64,000 nucleotides of DNA. Origin: Gordius sp. MW1. Lineage: Eukaryota; Nematomorpha; Gordioida; Gordea; Gordiidae. Made by a program: the position numbers and the translations under genes. Where the stretch lies: positions 23,423,245 to 23,487,244 of the forward strand of contig OZ038528.1 in assembly GCA_964036665.1 (NCBI GenBank), read 5' to 3'. Below, piece after piece: positions 1-12,600 of the stretch (positions are counted from its first letter, which is position 1; every line of letters begins with the position of its first letter). The notes under the pieces were generated by a model, which saw only the letters and a program-made list of their open reading frames with translations, ran no database searches and had not been told where the DNA came from.

Positions 1-65
1 GCTAATAAATATTTATTGGAGACCATTACAAATATTAATATTGTTAAGAATGAAGGAATATCGAA

Positions 66-215
66 TTTATTGGAACAGAATATTTACAGGTTTCGCACAA
101 TAATCATAATAATGGAATATTGGAACAGAATATTTACAGGTTTCGCACAATAATCATAATCATGGGGTATTGAAACAGAATATTCACAGGTTTCGACTAA
201 TACTCATAATTTTTA
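66..215. repeat. Short tandem repeat, about three 48-bp units
   Basis: A unit beginning TGGAACAGAATATTTACAGG recurs at about 72, 120 and 170 with a few mismatches. A second, 27-bp duplication (TACAATATTACCATATCAAT) follows at about 290-345. No coding potential is seen; the short open frames here are incidental. Confidence 0.7.
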
Positions 216-346
216 CCGATACATTATCCGTAAGAAACAAGATGGTGGAATCACGCGTCAAAAAACAATTAGTTGTCTCTTTTGCGAAGTACAATATTAC
301 CATATCAATATTAAAATACAATATTACCATATCAATATTAAAATAC

Positions 347-2283
347 AACTCGGGCCTTCGGCCCTCGTGGGAAGGGGGAGAAGGGAAGGGAAGAGGGGAA
401 GGGAAGAGGGGACGACTCATCTGTACTTCGTATAAATGTATCATATTTGCTATGCAATTTATGGGCGAGAAAGGTGGGAAGGGGCGAGAATGCCTATAGG
501 GGGGTATTAAATGCCTAATGATTAATTAATTATTTATACAAATTTTCCATTATAGGCAAAATGTAATCATAGACTACATAGACTGCTCATCACGGTATAA
601 AATGTGTGTGTTTTTTTCCGCCATTTTGAATATCACTACCGTCCTATACCACATAATGGCGTTTTGCGCTGTGCCGTTTTGTTCGAACAGGAGAGGTAAA
701 GAAAAATGGTTTTGATTCCATAAATAAGTAAGATATTACAAAATATATTATATTTTTAAAAATTTTTAACATCATTACAGTTTTTACATTTTTAATTTTT
801 ATGAAATGTGTCAATAATAAATTTTTAAAAATATCATATATTTTGTAATATCTTACTTATTTATGGTATCAAAATTTTTTTTCTTTACCTCTCCTGTTCG
901 AACAAAACGGTACAGCGCAAAACGCCATTATGTGATATAGGACGGTAGTGTTATTCAAAATGGAGGCAAATTTCACACACAATTTGCCATATGGAACATA
1001 TAACATGGGCAGTCTATGTAGTCTATGAATGTAATATAGGCAAGGGTTAAAGTTAGATTTAGTGTTTGCATCTAGTTGCGTATTACATTAGTTTTTATGG
1101 CCTTTAGTGATTATGGGTCTAACAAACATTATATTATAAAACAACACAATGTTAAGAATTTGCAGAATTGTTGGGAGAATTTTTTGTTGATTTGAACAAT
1201 TTTTAATTAAAAAAATCAAAAACTTGGCCAATGATCACTTTTTCTCTATTGGTCAGTACCAACAGATACTCTATAAGTCAATGATAGCCAAAAAAACGGA
1301 TAAAAAAATTTTGATGCTTACTTTGGCCAATGGTCATTTTTTTCCATTAGTCTGCAGCCAGCACACGGTAAAAGTGGATATAAATTCATAAGAGTAAAAA
1401 AAACGAAAAAAAAATTTTCGAATCACATTTTGGCCAATGGTCATTTTTTTCCATTGGGCAGCAGCCAGGACACGGTAAAAGTGGATATAAATTCATAATA
1501 GTAAAAAAAAACCAAAAAAAAGTTTTCGAATCACATTTTGGCCAATGGTCATTTTATTCCATTGGTCAGCAGCCAGCGGACGGCCAAAAAGTCATAATAG
1601 CAATGGTAGGAACAGGAACAATCATAATAGTCAAACAAAAACGAAAAAAATAATTTCGATTCACATTTTGGCCAATGGTCATTTTTTTCATTGGTCAGCA
1701 GCCAGCGGACGGCCAAAAAGTCATAATAGCAATGGTAGTAACAGGAACAATCATAATAGTCAAAAAAAACGAAAAAATAAACTCGGATTCACATTTTGGC
1801 CAATGGTCATTTTTTCATTGGTCAGCAGCCAACGGACGGCCAAAAATTCTTATTATCAATGATAGTAACAAAAACAATCATAAGAGTCAAAAAAAACTCC
1901 GGGATTCTAACCCCAAAACTAGTTAAATTGCATAGCAATTAAAAAGTAAACAACTTTTATTTATGTTTATTATATAACTAGTTAAATTGCATAGCAATTA
2001 AAAGTAAACAACTTTTATCTATGTTTATTATATAATAGATAATTTAACAAATCTTATATATAACACACCGAGGGAGATAGAGATGAGGGGTGGGGCACCT
2101 CTTATGCATTAATTTAAAAAATAACACAGCGAGGGAGATAGAGATGAGGGGTGGGGCACCTCTTTCTCATGCATTAATTTAAAAAATCGATAACCTAATA
2201 TACCCAATGCAAATAGATAGGGATGGACGGACGGACGGACGGACGGACAACAAAAAACGAGCCCATAAATTGCATAGCAATTA
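347..2283 (+). mobile_element. HINE-A copy 1: Helentron-like non-autonomous element, hairpin end on the left
   Basis: Starts with the hairpin CGGGCCTTCGGCCCTCG (351-367). The subterminal motif GCTATGCAATTTATGGGC follows at about 451, and its inverse complement lies at the other end (about 2259-2278). The middle holds degenerate tandem units of about 110 bp containing TTGGCCAATGGTCATTTTTT and CAGCAGCCAGCGGACGGCCA, then 60-bp units with ACTAGTTAAATTGCATAGCA, then a GGAC tetranucleotide run near 2224-2248. Open frames through the tandem units are repeat shadows. A hAT MITE is nested at 568-1027. Subterminal inverted motifs, a terminal hairpin and central tandem repeats match the general plan of HINE/DINE-1-type elements; the class assignment is inference. 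Confidence 0.6.
568..1027. mobile_element. hAT-type MITE (CATAGACTA family), nested in HINE-A
   Basis: The ends are inverted repeats (CATAGACTACATAGACTGCT on the left, complement on the right) and the arms pair over about 170 bp. It is flanked by the exact 8-bp duplication AATGTAAT (560-567 and 1028-1035). The other HINE-A copies show the uninterrupted site GCAAAATGTAATATAGGC, so this is a clean insertion with a known empty site. An 8-bp duplication indicates the hAT superfamily. Confidence 0.85.
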
Positions 2284-4147
2284 ATATTAAATTATATAAC
2301 ATAAAATCCCATATATAACATAAACGGTCATTTGATCGACCACGCTTCACACTCCTATTAACTCTCTACAAATATATCGCGAAGCAAATATTTATTACAA
2401 GTTAACTGAAGCTAGGCTTCATTTTTTTGGTTTACCCAGTTTTGAAAGAAGCTTTACTTTACATGCTATTCGTCAATCTTTACTACTATGATTTTTACCT
2501 CATCCTTTACAATTTATTGGATTTAAAATATTCATATAGTGATTTTTTCATTATATCCATAATTTATTTAAGATTTCCTTTTCATTATATTCATAATTTA
2601 TTTAACTTTCTTCGTTTTGTTCAATACCCATCCTAACAACATTTATTTAATTTAGGAAAAAGGAATAATATAATTGCTAGAATGTTATTAATGATAAAAT
2701 GTATTATGATGAGATTATGATAACAATGATATAGGATAACAATAATAAGACGAGGACGATAGAGATAGGATATCTTTATTGATAAATCATATTGAGGGGT
2801 TGGGTAGGGATATTATTACGAAACAAAATAAAACATATGGTTTACCAACTTGGTTTCGTTTACACATTATTAAAATATGATCTTAGCTAATGATGTAATG
2901 GGTACGTCGGGGGCGCGTCGAATAGTATGATAGAGAGATATTACGGTTCCATAAAATACCCATACCCACATTGATAGTCTCTTTTTCTTTTAAAGATTTA
3001 AAATGAGGGCATATTGCAAACCGACCACTAGGAAAAGGAAGGTAGAAATATAAACGCTATCTCAATATAAAATTTTCATACCGAATGATATAGGATGAGT
3101 ATAATATCATTCCCTAATAATAATTATCATAATGCTCAGGAGAGGAGTAGGGAAAGTGGTATACATCAAACGAAAAGTGTGAAATGTAATTCTGTTTCTG
3201 CGCTATCACGATCGTTTAAAATACGTCACATGTATCGGAATAAAACGAAAAATAGTCTCCGGGTACGACATTATTAACAACAGACTGTTTGCTGTGCTCT
3301 GCAGTCATGTATAAATAATCTAGCTTTACAAATGCAGCTAGAAAATATGGCACATGCGGCGGTACTATTTAAGTAACAACGTTCGCTCCATAGTAATTTT
3401 ATCTAAGATTTGGGAAGGATAGGGGAGCGAATCAGGAAAAAAGTGACCTTATACTAGTGAAGGGCATCTCACGCTAGACTCTTATAATAGTGTTAGTACT
3501 AAGGTGTTTACTACGTTTAAGTAGGTCTTAAATGACGCGCTGAATAACAACAATAAGGCAGCAATTTAAAACCAATATTACTATGCAGAAAACGATGTAT
3601 AAACGATTCTTCTTTCATGTATTCACATATATATGACAATTATAAAAGCATTTTTCTTATAAAATTATTACAAATGTTATAAAATAATTATAGACACCAT
3701 ATGATATTGGTCATATCAATGAGAACTTTTATGATTTAAAGTTATAACAAGGAAAAATATGGAAAATAAAATGCATATGACATTTAATAACTAACTTTTA
3801 CTAATAAATTCCGAACCGAAGAAGTGCCTGTTTTTTAATTTATAGTAATTAAAAGTTTCTAGCAGTTTGAGCTTTATTTGTATGCTGATAAAATGTTAAC
3901 ATTTTTTTTAGACAAATTAATCATTGCTAGAAAATTAAAAAGTCATATAAAGTGTGAAACATATATACACTATTATAATAGCTGTATATTAAATTATTAT
4001 AACATTAGCTATATAAACGTTGATTACGTCCAAAATGTAGCATATCTAGTTTAAGATGGTGTTGAATTTGACAACTTCATAATTTTAAGCTCAATATAGT
4101 AATTTCTTTTTTAAATATAAAAGCATTTTGCTCCATACTTAGAAATG
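2284..4147. other. Intergenic, no supported gene
   Basis: AT-rich sequence with a slightly more GC- and CpG-rich patch at about 2900-3560. The 60-codon open frame at 3095-3277 has no recognisable motif, no clear splice context and no composition unlike its surroundings, so it is not called as a gene. Confidence 0.5.
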
Positions 4148-4149
4148 TC

Positions 4150-5033
4150 ATATCCGCCATGGTTGGGTAAATTTCTCAGGGAAAAAACTAAAATTATGGG
4201 GAAATAATGGGAAAATATGGGTAAAAAGTAGAGAGCCCAATATAGGATGGATTAACAATATAAATTTATAACACAAAAAACAACCTTTTTAGCATTTATT
4301 TTAAATTAATTTACTAAAAATTCTATAATCAATGTTGTTCAATAAGTGCATCAAGATCCAATAACAATATATGTAATTATTTATAGATTACAGACAACAA
4401 CGTCAATCACTCTCTAAATTTATTTTTTATACATCTTTATATATAATAGTCTCTGAGGTTGACCTAGCATAATAGTCGGGAAGATTTATGCAGAGATTTA
4501 GATTGTGTCTTATTGCCACGATTTTGCAAATTTTTTCATTCACCAGTTTGAATACTATCGGATATAGACTAAATAATATCGGAAGCAGAAATGAAAATAT
4601 TTTAACTTCCAGTCCACTAACTTCCTAATAAATTAAAGGAGTTGTATAATCCAAACCAAACTAGCATATAAAAAAAATTTTTATGTGAAATTGTGTAATA
4701 AACAGAGAAATATTAGTGAAGAAAACATAATTGCATCTTTACTTTTTAGCACAATGAGTCTTTTAACAGTAAGATGTTTGTTTTGTAAATATTTACCTCA
4801 AATAATCAACAAATATTCGACCTGATAATTTAATTACTTAATTAGTGAGATAAAAGCCAAATGTTTTAAGCGCCAAAGTATAAATTAAATATCCTCGATC
4901 ATAGTGGAATATTATTTAAAACAAAATTTATGGCATATCATATATAGTAAACTAAACTGAAAATTTTAGGGAAATTTGAAACTCCAAAATTTCCAGGGAA
5001 AATTATCTAATGTACCATCTATATTATACTTAA
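4150..5033. mobile_element. Decayed hAT relative of the 47-kb element (probable)
   Basis: The left part reads ATGGTTGGGTAAATTTCTCA followed by GGG/AAA-rich sequence. The right part has TTTCCAGGGAAAATTATC and ends near TACCATCTATA. This mirrors the ends of the hAT element at 47048-49920 (TAGAGATGGGTAATTTCCCG and CCATCTCTA). No transposase frame survives and no convincing target duplication was found. Confidence 0.4.
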
Positions 5034-5057
5034 TTTATAAAACACCACCACAATTAA

Positions 5058-5666
5058 CCCTCGAGAGTATTCCTGAAAATCCCGAACGCGAGAGCATTCG
5101 TTGGGTATAACTTTACCCCTTTTTTAACTTCTTATAACTTACAAAGTATTCTTTTACAACCTTTCAAATTTTAAGCATGTATTTATAAAGATCTTAAGAT
5201 TGACGGTATAAATTTTGATTTGAATCTAATCAACATTACAAAACTTATTAACAATTTTCTGGACCCCCATTTTTATTTGGGTTATTTTAGAGCTTCCCCT
5301 TTTACCTCTTGACATCATATACCTTAAAATAAATCAAAATAAACGTGATTTTTTATTAAAAGAATGTTCAAAATGTATTAAACACACAAATTGTAAAAGA
5401 TATCATCAAACAAAAAAAAACATATATTTTTTCCAACAGAAAAAAACTTACATAAGAGCATTCGTGGGGTAAAATCATACCCCACGAGCCAAAAAAGCTT
5501 CTATATTTTAAAAAGTATTAAGCCAAAACCTATGAAATTTTCACCTAACCTAGTTCTTCATAAAATATTAAGCTACTGAAAAACCTAATTCATTAGACTT
5601 AAAATGCGTTATTTTAATTTATAATTTGCGTGGGGTATAGAAATACCCCACGAATACTCTCGCGGG
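5058..5666. mobile_element. piggyBac-like MITE, copy 1
   Basis: TTAA (5054-5057) is followed by CCCTCGAGAG, the TTAA plus CCCT start typical of piggyBac-like termini. The end carries the motif twice in different forms (CTCGAGAGTATTCC, then GCGAGAGCATTCG). The right end is GAATACTCTCGCGGG with a degenerate flank. An inverted copy of the whole element lies at 46334-46936. The assignment rests on termini and TTAA only. Confidence 0.6.
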
Positions 5667-5892
5667 AATATACAATAAAGAAAGTTGCACGCCCATTTAT
5701 TGACTGAATATTCGTATCAGCCATACTAGGATAAACTTAATGACTCTCTTATGTTTATTGATACCACTAGGTCATTCCACCAATATTTCGAGAAGAAAAT
5801 TAGGTCGCTAAATGATCAAATAACAATTTGCTTTTTTTGGTCATAAGTGTCATAAAATTTGCAGAATGATGTAGTAAATATCACGCCTCAAT

Positions 5893-7143
5893 ATGAGATG
5901 GAAGATTCGGTTATGTCTTTTATTTAGTATGGCGCATATTTATGGTATCATTATTATCACGATCATCTGTCTCATCATATATTCCCCATTCCAAACCTGG
6001 CTAACTTCTCATAAATACCAAAATCCAACTCCTGTATTAAATTCCCGTTTTAATCCCCCTAATCAATTTTTCACATCAAACCCGAGCCTCTTTAATATAA
6101 CGCGCTTTTTGTTCACCGCATTACCCCATAACTATGATGGTCAAATAATTAGCGTTTTGCAAAGCAAATGTTTGAAAGAAAAAGATTTAAAATATGGAAT
6201 TCCCTTCTTACTCGTTATGATATTTTCTGCTCCAAAAAATTACACTAGAAGACAACTGATTCGTTCTACATGGGCTAAAGATCTGTCCCCAAAATACCTC
6301 GACAGAAATATCAAGCGGATTCTTGCAAGAAGCGATAAAACAAACCTCTCCTATCTAGCACAAGTAGTCTTTTTAATAGGACAACCTAGAACACCTAATG
6401 TGCAAAATGGTCAAAAGTATTTTCGCCACCTATCTCTACTACAGCGCATTTCACAGGAGGCACACCAGTACGGCGATATCGTGCAAGGAAATTTTGAAGA
6501 CACCTATCTCAACCTTACGTATAAATCGATGATGGGTGTATATTATGCTACCTCTTTATTAAGACAAAACAAAAAACACGCATTAAGTCTTAATCTAATA
6601 TGTCACCAGCGGACCAGTCAAAACTATGTTTTGAAGATGGATGATGACGTCGTCCCCGACTTAAATTTATTGACTAGAGTCTTACAAGTAGCCAGAATAA
6701 GGTATCCCAAAATTCCAATTATTAGCCGCCAGAATGTTATTAGGAAACCACGAATCGTATATGGTAATGTAGTGCGAGTATCTAAGCCAAATCGTAACAT
6801 AACTCACAAAAATTATCTCCCTTACCAATCATACCCCTTCAAATATTTGCCTCCATTCGTTAAAGGTGAAGCTTACTTGTATCCTTTAGAGTTAAATTTA
6901 TTGCGGCGCTTGGCTATTGCATCGACCCGTACACATTACATGAACACGGAAGATGTCTATCTAACGGGTCGTTTAACTAGCGTAACTTACACCTCGTTGA
7001 TACATATAGGCCAATGGTATACGCATTTTTCCAAATTCAATTGGACAGTTAAAGGCAAGTTCGCACGTCACATTCTTTTTGTTACCCACATTCCGACCGA
7101 TACATATTACGGCAAAATTGTGAATTTTAAATCATACACCTAA
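5893..7143 (+). CDS. Beta-1,3-galactosyltransferase-like protein (GT31), single exon
   Basis: This 416-residue intact frame encodes a GT31-family type II Golgi glycosyltransferase, expected to transfer galactose or N-acetylhexosamine from a UDP-sugar in beta-1,3 linkage. A short cytoplasmic end is followed by a signal anchor at about residues 14-30 (GIIIITIICLIIY). The stem is followed by family motifs in order: RRQLIRSTWAKD (about 119-130), VVFLIG (about 157), a YGDIV...FEDTYLNLTYKS block (about 193-213), the metal-binding DxD motif as KMDDDVV (about 248) and EDVYLTG (about 352). The usual glycine-rich GxGYV segment is replaced by KGEAYLY. The first ATG places the anchor at the N-terminus, so the start is convincing. 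There is no intron; an AATAAA lies five bases past the stop (7148-7153), so the 3' UTR may be very short. Acceptor sugar cannot be told from sequence. Confidence 0.9.
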   Translation: MRWKIRLCLLFSMAHIYGIIIITIICLIIYSPFQTWLTSHKYQNPTPVLNSRFNPPNQFFTSNPSLFNITRFLFTALPHNYDGQIISVLQSKCLKEKDLKYGIPFLLVMIFSAPKNYTRRQLIRSTWAKDLSPKYLDRNIKRILARSDKTNLSYLAQVVFLIGQPRTPNVQNGQKYFRHLSLLQRISQEAHQYGDIVQGNFEDTYLNLTYKSMMGVYYATSLLRQNKKHALSLNLICHQRTSQNYVLKMDDDVVPDLNLLTRVLQVARIRYPKIPIISRQNVIRKPRIVYGNVVRVSKPNRNITHKNYLPYQSYPFKYLPPFVKGEAYLYPLELNLLRRLAIASTRTHYMNTEDVYLTGRLTSVTYTSLIHIGQWYTHFSKFNWTVKGKFARHILFVTHIPTDTYYGKIVNFKSYT

Positions 7144-9650
7144 ATATAATAAAAATTGTAACTTGTTCTAACTTCGTTGTATATAAAACTTTCACATTAG
7201 TGGCGTCGGTTAGAATATTGTAGTTGATTTCAAAGATATAAAATTAAAATATATAGTTTTAAACAAGATTAGGGAAAAACTTGAGCAAAAGTTAAAAACA
7301 TAGCTTTTCAAAGATTTGCCCTCAACCTGTAAAAACTCTAAACTAATTAACAAGGCAGGACATGGGCTAGTCAGAATTTGGTTGGGGGGGGGCAAAAAAG
7401 TTTTGAGTGTAAACAAATATAAAGAATTTTTTTTTAAATTTGTTTAGCTCTTCAATTGGCTCTGGCCTCAATGCAATAAGAAATTATCATTAATTAATAG
7501 GATATAGATTATTTAAACGATTTTTATTTAAGGTGTGTAGAAACTTAAAGAATATTTATAAAAATTAAAAATGTTTTATTTTTGTCAATGACACCATACA
7601 GCTAATAAAGATTTTGAAAAGCAAATGTTTTTTATTAAAGAAGGTTTGGAAATATAAAAAACATGCAATTTCAACAAAATGTTTTTAATGAAAAAAACAG
7701 TATTTAAAAAATGGTCATTCTTTTAGTTAATAAATTTAAAAGGACCCTCTGGCTACAAAAAGTTTTGCAACCACAATACAATAAATTTCGAGACCATATT
7801 TGTTAGGCTTGATGAAATATATAGTCTTTAGGTCTGATGGAAGCAATCAAAAATTGAAGTGTATAACAGCTTATTACAAAAATTACTAAAAATAGCCCCA
7901 CAAAATTCTCAATAACTATGAAAAAAAATATTCATTTCAATTGTTTATACCTGCTTTTCTTAACTGACCTTATGGGATTTATAGAACCTTCTTGCTTATA
8001 TCTTCAAAATTATGGGGCAACACACATCATATTTTTAGGAAATACAGTTTTTGCTAAATTATAAATTGTTAAAATACTAAAAAACTAAGTTCTAAATATA
8101 ATGCTGTTTAAGTGATATTATTAAATCTTTGGGATTTCTCACACCCCATAAGTGCTCTCGAGGTTAACTTTAAGATTCAAAATTAAATTCAAAACATTAA
8201 TATATTATTTTGCCTATACTTAAATCCTCACTTTCATAACGTCTAGTTGTAAATTTTCAAATGCTATGCTAATTTTTATTATAAAAATTATCACCTTTAA
8301 TCATTTTATATGCCAAAAAAAGAAGTTAAAATTTGAATTGTGAAAATAATTTCAACCGTTCATTTAAATTTGCTACAATATATTTAGTAAACAAATGACT
8401 ACACAAACACAAACGCTACTATTAATTTCTTATAAATATTTAATTCCAACAAAATATTTTAAATTTATGTGTAAATTTGCTAATAGGTCTATATATTAAT
8501 TTAATTCAATTAGGGGGGGGGGGAGGCAGAACGTGTTTGATTTTTTTTTGTCATTTGAGGGGGGGGGGGGCGTCCATAAAAATATAAATTTAAAAGGTGT
8601 TGTTAGAAGCTATTGGAATTTGTTATAGACTTAGGCGTTCGCTATAAGATATCTATTCAACAAAAAAACATAATATCAGCAATTTGCTTAAAATTTAAAG
8701 CCCAAATATATTAAACTTTTGCTGAAAATATTTTAAATTGCTTATAATATAATACATAAAATGATTAGAGTATCACAAAAATACAATTTATATAACTAAA
8801 AATCTATAAGGTTATATCTAGGATATTACAGCTTATAAACTAAACATTATGTCTTTCTAAAACCTTAGATTCATAATATTTGGCATCAGTCATTTCTAGA
8901 TTAATCGGTGCTTTTTGATAAATTCTCCAAAATAACTTAACAAGTCATGATATATTTTAATATATTTGAAATAATTTAAGTACCAGTTTGCACCTAAACA
9001 GTAATAAACATTATTTTCTATAATAACAGTAATAAACATTATTTACTATATTTAATTGCATAGTTATTATAAATTAAGTTTTTGATGAATTAGTTAATAA
9101 AAATGATATGTATACAAATTTCTAGTTTCCTTGTGGACTATTTGTTTACGACTCATATTTACACTACAACCTAAAGGCGCGCAATATTCATCAATAGTGA
9201 AGCTTCGAGTAAAAAAATCAATATACGCCCACATACTCATACACCCCCCCCTCACCCGCTCGCAAATATCAAAACAAACGCCCTAATACAAATCATCATA
9301 CATTATTCTCTTTCCCTGGATTTTATTATAGTAAGCATTTTTATTTATTATTTACCTCCTCTGATTATTATCACCCACGCGAATTTGTTGATTATATAAC
9401 ACCTCATCCCTTCTCTCTCTCCCGCCCTTTTTAAGATAGGGGACGGGGTTGTTGTATTTAATTTATCAATAAACATCCCACAACTAATTCAAGCGTAGCG
9501 TGTGTTTGTATAATATAATAACCCTTAGTAAGCACAATTTCATATTTGCACATTTCCTTCTCCCTTATCAATATCATCCTCCATTTTCCCTCAATTTCTC
9601 AAAGCATTATAAAGAAAATACGATATAATTATTTAGAAAGCAAAATAAAT
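7144..9650. other. Intergenic with repeat relics
   Basis: No gene seen. About 7309-7397 (TTTGCCCTCAACCTG, CATGGGCTAG, then a G run) is matched by a diverged copy at about 59890-59960. Two G homopolymers sit at about 8512 and 8560. A piggyBac-like MITE end lies at about 8150-8163 (GTGCTCTCGAGG followed by TTAA at 8164-8167), with decayed interior to about 7866. The stretch 9240-9650 is pyrimidine-rich and probably holds the promoter and 5' UTR of the downstream methyltransferase gene; no specific element can be named. Confidence 0.5.
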
Positions 9651-12600
9651 ATGTCTCAAAACGGGAACCATTCTAAATCTGCTGGGGCCGGTGACGTAGG
9701 TAATGTTAAATCAAATAAAAGACAGAACGAAGAAACAAATCACCACGATTCTGAAGTTGGAGCTAATTTAAAGAAAAGTAAACCTCATCTCCAATCGCAA
9801 AATAATCATAAAAATGGGTCGGCAGACGATATTTTGGAGGAGAAAGAAGTTATTTCTGCCTATCACGTGGAAGAAGATGATAGTACAGCTGATTCCGATC
9901 GACACGCATATTTGGACAACGGCGATGAGGGACACGAAGAAGTCGATGAAGACGATCTCGAAGATTTACCCGAAAAATTTCAAAGCCTTCAATGGGAAGA
10001 TTCTTACGTGAAAAAGATGGCGGAATACGTTGGAGCTAACGGTAATTTTCTTAAATTAAATTTTAATTTCGACAAAAAGATTAAAAATCGTTTGGGTTAA
10101 TTTTTTTTAAATTAATTTAAGATTTAAAAGTAGTTTTACGGTATATTTAGGATGAAATTAATGATTTTTAAAGGGGGACAGCTGCCCTTATAAGGTGATG
10201 TTTGGACAAGGTTTATTATTCATAATTTTGTTTATACATGTGATTTCGTATTTTAATCAAAACTAAATAATTTTTTATTGTTATTTTCGATGATAAAGTT
10301 TTAAAGTCAGTTCCAACAATTTGGGAATGCATTAAATTTTTTGGTCAAAATGTCGTTTGGGGTTCAAAACAACGTAATTCATTGTCGATCAATTTTAAAT
10401 AGTCCAAAGCTAAGGAGTTTTAAATAAGGTTTTTACCATGATTTTATAAGATTTTTTTGGATAAAGGGGTCAGATGCTTTGGATTTGGGGGGGGGGCAAA
10501 AAGTAATTTTTTTAATTTTTAAGGGTACTTTTAAAAAAGATTTGCTAATTAAAGCTTCGCACTATTTTATTTCATCTTTCAATCAAAACTTTTTTTTTAT
10601 TGATAAATCGTAGTGTTGTAAAAACGGCTAGGTTTTGTTTGGCCGACCTTTTAGTCGACTAAACATAAACAGACCAAAGAGTTTTCTGTTTAGTTCACTA
10701 AAACCAAAGCTCCAAAGCTCAGCCGTTTTTCCAACACTAATAGATAGTTTCGATAAATTATTTCGAAAGGTTTAAATTAAGTGGAATGCACTAAATCTGT
10801 AAATAAGCAATTTTTTCTTTAAGCATTTCCTAACCGTCATGCCATGATACTTTTTATTTTGAAATGATTCAAACCCCACCTTATCCCCTTTTATGAACGC
10901 TCGAATGATTTAATACAATGGCAGGTGTGTGTGTGTGTTATGTTGATATGTGTCACTTAGTGTCCCCATCCCCATCCCTTATTTCTGACACTAATTTAAC
11001 CTTTATAACAGGTGCTTGCTCCACCCCTTCCCTTCCCCTCCTCTCTTCAGGTCCGTTGTCCTTTAATATGTTGTTTACTTAGTGTCCCAGAATGTTTTTT
11101 TACTAAACTTGTTGTAATATAGTATACAGTAGGCTAGGCAGAAATAAGTTGGAGTATTGTTTTGAGGATTGCCAATTTTTTGTAAAAACTTTGAAGGGTT
11201 GTGAAAACGGCTGGGTTTTGTTTGGTCGACATTTGGTTTTGGGCGACCAAACATCAAACAGACCAAGATTTTTTGGTGTCTGTTTTTCTAAGTCGACCTC
11301 TAGGCTTAGTCGAAATTTTAAAGACAAACCAGGATCGATCAGGTCGACCAAATGAAACCCAGTCGTTTTTACAACACTAATACTTTTTTTATATAGCAAA
11401 GTTATCGGTTACATCTTGAATGGATTAATCTGTAAAAAGTGTTTATTTATAATTATAACCCATTAAGACCGGACACTATTTTGAGAAAAGTCCCTTCTTT
11501 TACGGAAAAAGAAGCCAATAGCAAACATAATTTAATTAGTTTATAATGTAAATCACATCTTAAGCTTTAATAAAATAAACTAAATTTGATAAATATCAAA
11601 TGTCTTAAGTATGCAAAATTTTAAACCAAATATGGTATTTTTGCGTATGATATATTCGACCGTAGGTTTTAATGGGTGAAGAGAATTATGACAATTTTTA
11701 AAATACGTTAATTGCCCTTAATAGAAATAATTTTTGACTGGCCCTCTCCTTAAGTTCCAGAGAAAATTAATCATAAATTATGAGAAATATATTATTACTG
11801 TGGTGATCCATGTTAAGTTTTTAATAAAATTTATAAAAAAACTTACAAGTAGCCCACCCTTCCATTATTGAATGTGTGAGTGGGGCCAGAATTAAAATTA
11901 GAAAACATTTACATTAAGGCTTCTGGCTAAGCCCATTATTACCTAATGTTAACTTAGTACCTTAACTCTTTTGAGGTTCAAAAGTCCCAGTGTTTTTTTT
12001 GTTTCGAAATATCGCGGTCTCATTTAGCCACAATATGTTTTTAAGGTTAATCAGGAGTATTTAGCGCGTATTTATAAAAAATTGTCTCTAAATTAAAAAA
12101 GGGAGTGCTTATTAATTGCTATGCAATTTATGGGCTCGTTTTTCGTTGTCCGTCCGTCCTGTCCAACTTTTAATTTTTGGCTGTGGACTTATGCTTCTGT
12201 AAATGACTTTTATTTTGCTTTCGCAAATACACTAGTTTTTATATTTATATATATGCCCGTATTTAAGCCATTTGAATCTAAATTATTACGAATGTATGTT
12301 ATAGGTGGTAAAATCCTGCAAATTGGATTTGGAACTGGGATAGGTGCTAGTGCCATACAAGAGTGTTCCGGCGTCACGGAACATTTCATAGTCGAGGACG
12401 ATGATGAAATAATAGATTATTTAGAAAGTTGGGCCTCAGATCACCCTAATGTTATCATTCTGAGAGCGCCATGGGAAGAAGCTACCAAAGATTTTCCCGA
12501 CAACGAATTTGACGGTATTTTTTTCGCTATAGTTTTTTTCGAAATATTTTCTACTCTATTATCTGGTTCTGATTAATAATTCCCATGGGGAAAAGGGTTG

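Noticed and set aside
170..499. 109-codon plus-strand frame across the left repeat and HINE-A end
   Set aside because: It spans a tandem repeat and the start of a mobile element. The mirrored minus-strand frame shows it is a composition effect.
1545..1926. Long open frames in the HINE-A tandem repeats (also at 13646-13903, 34590-35307 and 60950-61315)
   Set aside because: They run through 110-bp tandem units in several frames and both strands, with the same peptide repeated. They vary with unit number and have no independent start or domain.
2224..2248. CRISPR-like or satellite array (GGAC repeats)
   Set aside because: A simple tetranucleotide run that recurs at the same place in every HINE-A copy; it is part of the element.
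3095..3277. 60-residue frame in the GC-richer patch
   Set aside because: No recognisable motif, no plausible splice partners and no sign of conservation that can be seen from one sequence.
12121..12576. A single 151-residue protein starting MQFMGSFF
   Set aside because: The first 60 residues are HINE-B sequence. Only 12305-12514 is coding, as exon 2 of the GAMT-like gene in phase with its neighbours.
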